This document shows positions 24,440 through 29,445 of a DNA stretch of 29,445 nucleotides, in pieces. The notes below the pieces were generated by a model. It saw only the letters and a list, made by a program, of their open reading frames with translations. It made no database searches and was not told the DNA's origin. Origin of the DNA: JAAXTT01 sp964530215 (lineage in GTDB: Bacteria; Bacillota; Desulfotomaculia; Desulfotomaculales; Desulfocucumaceae); assembly GCA_964530215.1 (NCBI GenBank), contig CAZHAJ010000007.1:1-29445 (forward strand). Reading direction: 5' to 3'. The position numbers were made by a program, and so were the translations under genes. The stretch's first letter is position 1, and every line of letters starts with the position of its first letter.

Positions 24440-26452
24440 TTGTTAGTTTCCATTAGAAAAAGGGATGGTCGAGAGGTACCCTTTGATGACGCTAAGATTA
24501 CTGATGCTATTTTTAAAGCGGCAAAAGCTGTGGGTGGTGAGGATCGCCAAACCGCAATGGAGTTAACTATTGATGTTCTTAAAAGCCTGAAAAAAAAGAT
24601 GAATGGAAATGCTTATGGGGTTGAAGATGTTCAGGATATGGTGGAGAAAGTGCTTATAGAGTCCGGTCATGCGCGTACTGCTAAAGCGTATATTCTTTAT
24701 CGGGATAAGAGAACCAGGATAAGGGATGCAAAAGGTGATTTAATGGACGCTGTGGAGGAGATAATGAAGGAAACCAGCAGGGAGAATGCCAATATAAGCA
24801 ATTCCCCCTCGGCTAAAATGCTTCAGATAGCCAGTGCAGCCAGTAAAAAATACTATCTTACCAGATTAATCCCCGAAGAAATGTCTCAGGCTCATATTCG
24901 AGGTGACATACATATTCATGATTTGGATTTTTACGGAAAAACCCTAACCTGCATTCAGATCCCTTTAGGAAGGCTTTTGAGTGAAGGCTTTAATACAGGA
25001 CACGGGCACATAAGATCTCCCAAACGTCCCACTTCAGCCACTGCATTGGCAGCTATAATTCTTCAGAGTTCCCAAAATGATATGCATGGGGGTCAATCCT
25101 TTGCTTTATTTGACCGGGATATGGCACCATATGTTGAGAATGTAGATGATTTTGAAACATATCAGGCAATGGAAGCACTTATTTATAATCTTAATTCGAT
25201 GCACAGCAGAGCAGGGGCCCAGGTGCCTTTTTCCTCTCTGAATATCGGCACAGAAACTTCAGAAGCAGGGCGTCGGGTGGTGCGGAATCTGTTAAAGGCT
25301 TATGATGCCGGTCTAGGAAATGGTGAAAATCCCATTTTCCCCAATATAATTTTCAGGGTTAAGGAAGGTATTAATTTAAATCCGGAAGATCCCAACTATG
25401 ATTTATTTCAATTAGCTATTAAGGTTGCTTCCAGGAGGCTCAACCGTACCTTTAGTTTTATGTATTCGTCCTTTAATAAAGAATACGGAAATGAGGTTAG
25501 CTACATGGGCTGTCGCACCAGAGTTATGGCTAACCGCAGGGGACCGGAAGTAGCCGACGGCCGTGGGAATTTGTCTTTTACCACACTGAATTTGCCCAGA
25601 CTGGCTGTAAAAGCAGAGAGAAAAATTGATATATTTTATAAATATCTTACTGAAACAATGGATTTATCAATTCGGCAGCTTAAACATCGCTTTTCAGTAC
25701 AAGCTAAACTAAAAGTAAAGGATATGCCTTTTGTTATGGGGCAGGGGCTGTACATAGGATCTCAGGACCTTAAGCCTGATGATACTATAGAGTCGGTGAT
25801 TATCAACGGCACACTTTCTTTGGGCTTTATTGGTTTGGCGGAAGCATTGGTGGCTTTAACCGGGGAACACCATGGACAAAGTGAGGAGGCAAGGGAGTTG
25901 GGGATGCAAATTGTATCCTTTATGAAAAAAAAGATTGATGAAGCTTGTGAGATAAACAATCTTAATTATACTTTGCTGGCAACCCCCGCTGAGGGATTAA
26001 GCGGTAGATTTGTCAGGTTAGATCGCAGAGAATTCGGTATTATTCCGGGAGTTACCGATAAGGAATATTATACCAACTCGTTTCATATTCCGGTGGGATT
26101 TTCAATTAGCAGTTATGATAAAGTCAGCATTGAAGGTCCTTTCCATAAGTTCTGCAATGCGGGTCATATCAGCTATGTGGAAATGTCTTCCCCGCCGGTA
26201 AACAACCCCAAGGCAGTGGAATCTATCCTTAGGCATATGGCGCAAAGTGATTTGGGCTATGGAGCTATAAATTATCCGGTGGATTTTTGTGTTAACTGCA
26301 ATCTGCTTGGGGTGATAAATGAGGAAGAATGTCCTTCATGTGGTTCTTTAAAAATTCGCAGAGTAAGGCGTATTACCGGTTATCTAAGCACCATGGACCG
26401 TTTTAACGACAGTAAAGTATCGGAATTAAATGATCGGGTAGCACATATGTAA
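24440..26452 (+). CDS. nrdD: NrdD, anaerobic (class III) ribonucleoside-triphosphate reductase
   Basis: A 670-residue oxygen-sensitive glycyl-radical enzyme that makes dNTPs in anaerobes. The N-terminal ATP-cone is at about 3-95 (RKRDGREVPFDDAKITDAI) and is the allosteric site. Catalytic cysteines are Cys171 (LTCIQIP) and Cys358 in SYMGCRTRV. A four-Cys zinc site near the C-terminus uses 617, 620, 631 and 634 (CVNC and CPSC). The glycyl-radical site is Gly647 in RRITGYLS, followed by RFNDSKVSEL. All key residues are present, so it should be active. The start is TTG after GAGGAGG. The activase gene nrdG, often adjacent, is not here: an IS remnant begins five bases after the stop. Confidence 0.96.
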   Translation: MLVSIRKRDGREVPFDDAKITDAIFKAAKAVGGEDRQTAMELTIDVLKSLKKKMNGNAYGVEDVQDMVEKVLIESGHARTAKAYILYRDKRTRIRDAKGDLMDAVEEIMKETSRENANISNSPSAKMLQIASAASKKYYLTRLIPEEMSQAHIRGDIHIHDLDFYGKTLTCIQIPLGRLLSEGFNTGHGHIRSPKRPTSATALAAIILQSSQNDMHGGQSFALFDRDMAPYVENVDDFETYQAMEALIYNLNSMHSRAGAQVPFSSLNIGTETSEAGRRVVRNLLKAYDAGLGNGENPIFPNIIFRVKEGINLNPEDPNYDLFQLAIKVASRRLNRTFSFMYSSFNKEYGNEVSYMGCRTRVMANRRGPEVADGRGNLSFTTLNLPRLAVKAERKIDIFYKYLTETMDLSIRQLKHRFSVQAKLKVKDMPFVMGQGLYIGSQDLKPDDTIESVIINGTLSLGFIGLAEALVALTGEHHGQSEEARELGMQIVSFMKKKIDEACEINNLNYTLLATPAEGLSGRFVRLDRREFGIIPGVTDKEYYTNSFHIPVGFSISSYDKVSIEGPFHKFCNAGHISYVEMSSPPVNNPKAVESILRHMAQSDLGYGAINYPVDFCVNCNLLGVINEEECPSCGSLKIRRVRRITGYLSTMDRFNDSKVSELNDRVAHM

Positions 26453-26457
26453 ATAAA

Positions 26458-26841
26458 GGCTCTTTATCAATTGTTGGGGTAGGCCTCACAAATGGAGAGT
26501 AAATAGTGCCAGCGGTGGTTGACTAGGTGGTCAGCCACTGCTTATATTTTAAGCCGAATCTACGTACAGGTAGGGGTGCGGATTTCAGTCCGGACAAAGT
26601 TACTACGGTTGAACCGGCTCTAAGGCTTGTCGCTAACGGACCAGCCACCGCCTGCGTACGTGCATCCATGCACTACTCGGCTGCGGCCGCATCCATGCGT
26701 CCTGCTGGCTAGTCCATAAGCTCCGGCGCTAAAAGCCGGATAACAACCTGCGTAAAGTCCTGCCTGAAATGTCCTCCCCCCTTCATGCAAGAGCTACCTT
26801 TTTTCGCTGTATCACCTAGAAAATTCTTGCTCTGAATTTTA
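26458..26841 (-). mobile_element. ISL3-type IS end remnant, copy B (long form)
   Basis: The left end GGCTCTTTATCAATTG starts at 26458 and resembles ISL3-family terminal repeats (GGCTCTTT). It is followed by GGGG-TAGG-CCTC, the 13-bp hairpin AGCGGTGGTTGAC (26511-26523) / GTCAGCCACTGCT (26530-26542), GGATTTCAG (26580-26588), a module of about 175 bp, CTGAAATGTCCTCCCCC (26764-26780), and a T6 run (26799-26804). Positions 26821-26836 are identical to 31-46 and code FRARI on the minus strand, the last trace of the transposase. So this is a 3'-end fragment of an ISL3 element read on the minus strand, abutting nrdD. Confidence 0.75.
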
Positions 26842-27190
26842 GGCTATCTGTCAATTGTTGGGGTAGACCCCTCAAATGGATTGTAAATAATACCAGCTGT
26901 GGTTGGCTATGTGGTCAGCCACTGCTTATATTTTAGGCCGTGTGGATTTCAGTCCGGACAAAGTTACTACGGTTGAACCGGCTCTAAGGCTTGTCGCTAA
27001 CGGTCTGGCCACCGCCTGCGTACGTGCATCCATGCGCTACTCGGCTGCCGACCGCATCCCTGCGTCCTACAGGCTAGTCCGTAAGTTCCGGCGCTAAAAG
27101 CCGGATAACAACCTGCGTAAAGTCCTACCTGAAATGTCCTCCCCCTTAACATAGGGTGAAGCTTTTTTGCAGACATCATATCTAACCCGG
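26842..27190 (-). mobile_element. ISL3-type IS end remnant, copy C (long form)
   Basis: A tandem second long copy, in the same orientation as copy B. The left end GGCTATCTGTCAATTG starts at 26842. Then come GGGG-TAGA-CCCC, the hairpin AGCTGTGGTTGGC / GTCAGCCACTGCT with a TATGTG loop (one mismatch, two wobbles), GGATTTCAG, and the GC-rich central module, nearly identical to copy B. CTGAAATGTCCTCCCCC and a T6 run (27162-27167) close it. GACATCATAT at 27172-27181 equals 18-27 near the transposase stop of the first remnant. It lacks the roughly 20-bp segment before GGATTTCAG that copies A and B have. There are no open genes. Confidence 0.75.
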
Positions 27191-27200
27191 AATGCTTTCT

Positions 27201-27237
27201 AAAATTCTGACTTCTGGCTTCTGACTTCTGAATTCTG
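27201..27237 (-). repeat. AGAAGTCAG-type short repeats, inverted copy
   Basis: TTCTGACTTCTGGCTTCTGA and following bases are the reverse complement of the repeat type at 20206-20272. Together with that copy they bracket the segment from copy A to copy C in opposite orientations. Non-coding. Confidence 0.7.
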
Positions 27238-27282
27238 TTTGTTTATTAACCACAGTCTGCCGTAATTTAAATAGCCTATTTT

Positions 27283-27311
27283 GAATAAGGGGACTGAGAA
27301 GGGTTAAAAAT
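27283..27311 (+). promoter_or_regulatory. Possible forespore (sigma-F/G-like) promoter of the DUF421 gene
   Basis: GAATA (27283-27287), 15 bp, and GTTAAAAAT (27303-27311) match the forespore consensus GYATA-N15-GGNNANANT except for one base in each element. It is much weaker than the sigG promoter but well placed, 35 bp before the likely start. Confidence 0.3.
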
Positions 27312-27345
27312 ATTACCCAAGTCATTATAGGAGAAATTGCACAAT

Positions 27346-28026
27346 ATGATTTTGGGATTAATAAGGACTTTTATTCTTTTTTGTGTAGTAATAATTGCCT
27401 TAAGACTTATGGGGAAGAGGCAAATTGGGCAACTTCAACCTTATGAATTGGTAATTATTATCATGCTATCCGAATTGGCGGCTATACCGATGCAAAATGT
27501 GGGAATTCCGCTATTAAGCGGACTGATACCAATTCTGACTTTGTTAATCGGTGCAGTATCATTATCATATATTTCTCTGAAAAGCGAGAGATTTCGTCAG
27601 GTTATTTGCGGCACCCCCAGTATTCTGATTGAAAAGGGGCGAATAATAGAATCTGAAATGTCGAGACAGCGTTATAATCTCAACGACTTAATGGAACAAC
27701 TAAGGGTAAATAATGTACATAACATTGCTGATGTAGAGTATGCCATTTTAGAAACCAGCGGTAATGTGAGTGTAATACCCAAATCCCATAAAAGGCCTAT
27801 AGTTCCTGAAGATCTAAATTTAGAGGTTATTTATGAGGGTTTGCCTTTAACTTTAATAATTGATGGCTTTTTATTTAGAAAAAACTTAGAAAGGTTAAAC
27901 CTAAGTGAAGATTGGCTGATGAAAGAGTTGCAGCAAAAGGGTGTTGATAAAGTAAGCAATGTGCTTTTTGCCAGTATCGATTCCCAAGAGAAACTTTTCG
28001 TACAGCCTAAAAGCAATCAAAAATAA
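27346..28026 (+). CDS. DUF421 (YetF/YcaP-family) membrane protein
   Basis: A 226-residue protein with three N-terminal hydrophobic helices (about 3-22, 32-50 and 55-75), then a soluble alpha/beta domain. LRLMGKRQIGQLQPYELVIIIMLSELA (key part MGKRQIGQLQPYELV) and CGTPSILIEKGRI are the DUF421 hallmarks; RYNLNDLMEQLRVNNVHNIADVEYAILETSG (key part VHNIADVEYAILE) is the second domain. The biochemical role is unknown; in B. subtilis, YetF-family proteins are tied to the spore or membrane. ATG 27346 lies 12 nt after AGGAG; an in-frame TTG at 27337 is only 3 nt after it, so the start is uncertain by three codons. It is 16 bp ahead of a DUF4363 gene, a common clostridial pair. Confidence 0.85.
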   Translation: MILGLIRTFILFCVVIIALRLMGKRQIGQLQPYELVIIIMLSELAAIPMQNVGIPLLSGLIPILTLLIGAVSLSYISLKSERFRQVICGTPSILIEKGRIIESEMSRQRYNLNDLMEQLRVNNVHNIADVEYAILETSGNVSVIPKSHKRPIVPEDLNLEVIYEGLPLTLIIDGFLFRKNLERLNLSEDWLMKELQQKGVDKVSNVLFASIDSQEKLFVQPKSNQK

Positions 28027-28042
28027 TGAAAGGGGTTTTTAG

Positions 28043-28423
28043 GTGAAGCTATTGGCTGGGCTTTTAGTTATTATGATGGGAGTGGTGCTTTTAGGTTTTT
28101 GGACCAACAATCAACTTCACAATACCAGCGGAAAACTGTTAGATAATATAGAAAACATTTCCAGGGATATATCCGGGGGAAAGTGGGAATCAGCCACAAT
28201 AAAACTGTCTAACTTAGAACGCAATTGGGAAAAACAGGGTGCTTGGTGGCCTGTAATAATGGACCATCAGGAAATGGATAATATTGAGTTTACCATGGCT
28301 AGGCTTAAGGGATATGTAAAAAGCGGTGATGCCGCTCTATCCAAGGGAGAATTGGAAGCATTGAAAATAATGATAGAACATATACCAATAAAAGAGGCTA
28401 TCTCGATAAAAAATATTTTGTAA
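28043..28423 (+). CDS. DUF4363 family small membrane-anchored protein
   Basis: A 126-residue protein with one N-terminal hydrophobic helix (about 3-20, with no Cys for lipid attachment), then a mostly helical outer domain. Visible marks are LLDNIENISRDI, WEKQGAWWPVIMDHQEMDNIEFTMARLKGYV (key part WWPVIMDHQEMDNIE) and KGELEALKIMIEHI, which fit DUF4363. Function unknown. The start is GTG after AAAGGGG, 16 bp downstream of the DUF421 gene, probably the same operon. It ends 4 bp from the convergent minus-strand gene. Confidence 0.8.
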   Translation: MKLLAGLLVIMMGVVLLGFWTNNQLHNTSGKLLDNIENISRDISGGKWESATIKLSNLERNWEKQGAWWPVIMDHQEMDNIEFTMARLKGYVKSGDAALSKGELEALKIMIEHIPIKEAISIKNIL

Positions 28424-28427
28424 TTTT

Positions 28428-28655
28428 CTAAGACAGCAAGCTATTTACGTAATTGCCGATGGGTCTGAAGACCGCATTTATTGCATCAGTGGGATTTGGC
28501 AGCGGCATATCCAGTATCTGACCATAACTATAAATCATACCGATGAGTAAGAGTACAGAGAAGACGGTAATATCCCGCCATTTCTTTTGTTTAAATAATG
28601 GGGGGATTTCTATTGCTATAATGGCAGCAAAGATTAGGCTAACAAAAAAGATCAT
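28428..28655 (-). CDS. Small two-helix membrane protein downstream of the Ger(x)C gene
   Basis: A 75-residue hydrophobic protein that I do not recognise. Helices are at about residues 2-16 and 29-45, separated by a basic loop FKQKKWRD, with a C-terminal tail containing PLPNPTDAINAVFRPIG. The start is ATG at 28655 (minus strand) with GGAGGTG just upstream; a longer reading from 28700 has no ribosome site. It lies 34 bp after the Ger(x)C gene on the same strand, so it is probably the last gene of a germinant-receptor operon and an accessory of that complex; this is inferred from context alone. Confidence 0.7.
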   Translation of the reverse strand: MIFFVSLIFAAIIAIEIPPLFKQKKWRDITVFSVLLLIGMIYSYGQILDMPLPNPTDAINAVFRPIGNYVNSLLS

Positions 28656-28689
28656 AATCCACCTCCAATAAAGTATATTAGGGTATAAA

Positions 28690-29445
28690 CTATTGAGCAT
28701 TTAATGGTTCAGTGATTAAGCCTGTGCGTTTAATGCTGGATTCCACCTCAACCGAGACTTGAATTGTGGGGAACATGTCATGCCAGTCTTTTTGAATGCT
28801 TTTCCACTGCTGGGGATATTGGCGATGTACAACCGAACTGAAATCAAAAATATCGGCGTTATAATTGGTTTGGGCTTTATCCAAAACTGCCTTGATTTCA
28901 TTTTCAATTTTTTGATTTTGCAGTGATTCCAATTCTTTTATGGTTTTATCATTCATTAAATCCAAATTGCCTGTGGATTCAGTAACATTACTTATGGGTT
29001 TAACTTTCACCGCTATGTGGATGTTACCGTCTTTTATCTCTGCCTTTTGTGAGGTTCGGGAGCGCAATATTTCCAAGGAAACTTGTGCTTTTGGCCCGGG
29101 ATGCTCCACTTCAATAACGCCCCCCTTAACATCCCCCAGTATCCAGAGGAGTCCTCTGCTTTCAGTTGTATTTAGCACTCCCACCATTTTATCTTCTTTA
29201 AAGACAGCTGTTCCGGTAATGATTAAATCATTTTGAGGATCTGTTATGTCACTTCCAGACATCGTACTGTCGGGTAGATTTGGCAAAGCTTTACTGGGCA
29301 TTCTCTCCACTATGGCAGTATAAGCTTCCGATTTTCCCTGAAGATTGTCGGCAAAGTCACCTATTCTTTGAGCAGCGTATTTTGAGTGCAGGTCCTGTTT
29401 GTCAATTATACCTGCTATGCGTTGAGCCGGAATTTTCTCTAATCG
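28690..29445 (-). CDS. Ger(x)C-family spore germinant-receptor lipoprotein, partial
   Basis: The open frame runs 251 codons from the window edge to a stop at 28690-28692, so the N-terminus with its lipobox is off the window. The visible part begins RLEKIPAQRIAGIIDKQ, which matches the family, and continues with ITGTAVFKEDKMVGVLNTTESRGLLWI (key part TAVFKEDKMVGVLNTTE). The C-terminal domain has VKVKPISNVTE, EIKAVLDKAQTNYNADIFDFSSVV and WHDMFPTIQVSVEVESSIKRTG. This is subunit C of a GerA-type nutrient receptor in the spore inner membrane. A GTG at 29308-29310 is internal, not the start. Which paralogue (GerAC, GerKC, YndF) cannot be told. Confidence 0.88.
   Translation of the reverse strand, partial: RLEKIPAQRIAGIIDKQDLHSKYAAQRIGDFADNLQGKSEAYTAIVERMPSKALPNLPDSTMSGSDITDPQNDLIITGTAVFKEDKMVGVLNTTESRGLLWILGDVKGGVIEVEHPGPKAQVSLEILRSRTSQKAEIKDGNIHIAVKVKPISNVTESTGNLDLMNDKTIKELESLQNQKIENEIKAVLDKAQTNYNADIFDFSSVVHRQYPQQWKSIQKDWHDMFPTIQVSVEVESSIKRTGLITEPLNAQ

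Noticed and set aside
26527..26712. Open reading frame of 61 codons inside repeat copy B (and 26903-27097 in copy C)
   Set aside because: Both fall in the structured repeat, have no ribosome site, start in different contexts and resemble no protein; the shared residues simply follow the shared DNA.
26458..27190. CRISPR, tRNA or rRNA fragment in the repeat copies
   Set aside because: Only two adjacent copies of about 350 bp, no regular spacers; the 5-bp stem with a 7-base loop (CCGGC-GCTAAAA-GCCGG) lacks other tRNA arms.

Overview
The window is a nearly complete division and cell wall (dcw) cluster of an endospore-forming, low-to-mid GC, anaerobic Firmicute. It runs straight into the spoIIGA-sigE-sigG sporulation block. 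The evidence for this assignment is the B. subtilis-like order (ftsQ, two DUF881 genes, sbp, ftsZ, spoIIGA, sigE, sigG, ylmC), strong G-rich Shine-Dalgarno sites, frequent TTG and GTG starts, an oxygen-sensitive class III ribonucleotide reductase and a spore germinant-receptor gene. A clostridial Peptococcaceae-type organism (Desulfotomaculum/Pelotomaculum relatives) is my best guess from gene style; the species cannot be read from the sequence.

Layout. 1-322: decayed 3' end of an ISL3-family transposase on the minus strand. 357-538: a palindrome, then the mraZ promoter with four 10-bp MraZ boxes. 539-16285: mraZ, rsmH, ftsL, spoVD-type PBP, murE, murF, mraY, murD, spoVE/ftsW, murG, murC, murB, murA, all on the plus strand and mostly tightly spaced. 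16271-16337: a terminator over the murA stop, followed by a sigma-A-like promoter. 16395-20205: ftsQ, two DUF881 genes, sbp, ftsZ; ftsA is absent from its usual place. 20206-20462: AGAAGTCAG-type repeats and a short ISL3-end remnant (copy A). 20446-23334: a spoIIG promoter with a Spo0A box and a long 21-bp spacer, spoIIGA, sigE, a sigma-F/G promoter, sigG, and a strong terminator. 23454-26452: ylmC, then nrdR and nrdD behind a promoter carrying two NrdR boxes 32 bp apart. 26453-27345: two long ISL3-end remnants (copies B and C) and more AGAAGTCAG-type repeats, with no gene. 27346-28423: a DUF421 membrane protein and a DUF4363 protein. 28428-29445 (minus): a small membrane protein and the C-terminal part of a Ger(x)C germinant-receptor subunit, cut by the window edge.

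How it works together. The Mur enzymes make UDP-MurNAc-pentapeptide, with meso-diaminopimelate inferred from the MurE DNPR motif. MraY and MurG convert it to lipid II. The SEDS protein and the PASTA-bearing PBP polymerise and cross-link it at the septum organised by FtsZ, FtsL and FtsQ, or in the spore cortex. The following block then moves from asymmetric division to compartment-specific transcription: Spo0A activates spoIIGA-sigE, SpoIIGA processes pro-sigma-E, and the forespore sigma factor transcribes sigG.

The least ordinary part is the family of ISL3 3'-end remnants. They share a GGCTCTTT-type end and a conserved 13-bp hairpin. They occur in a short and a long form, the long form carrying an extra GC-rich module of about 175 bp inside a conserved stem. 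This looks like a structured noncoding segment belonging to the IS; its function is unknown.
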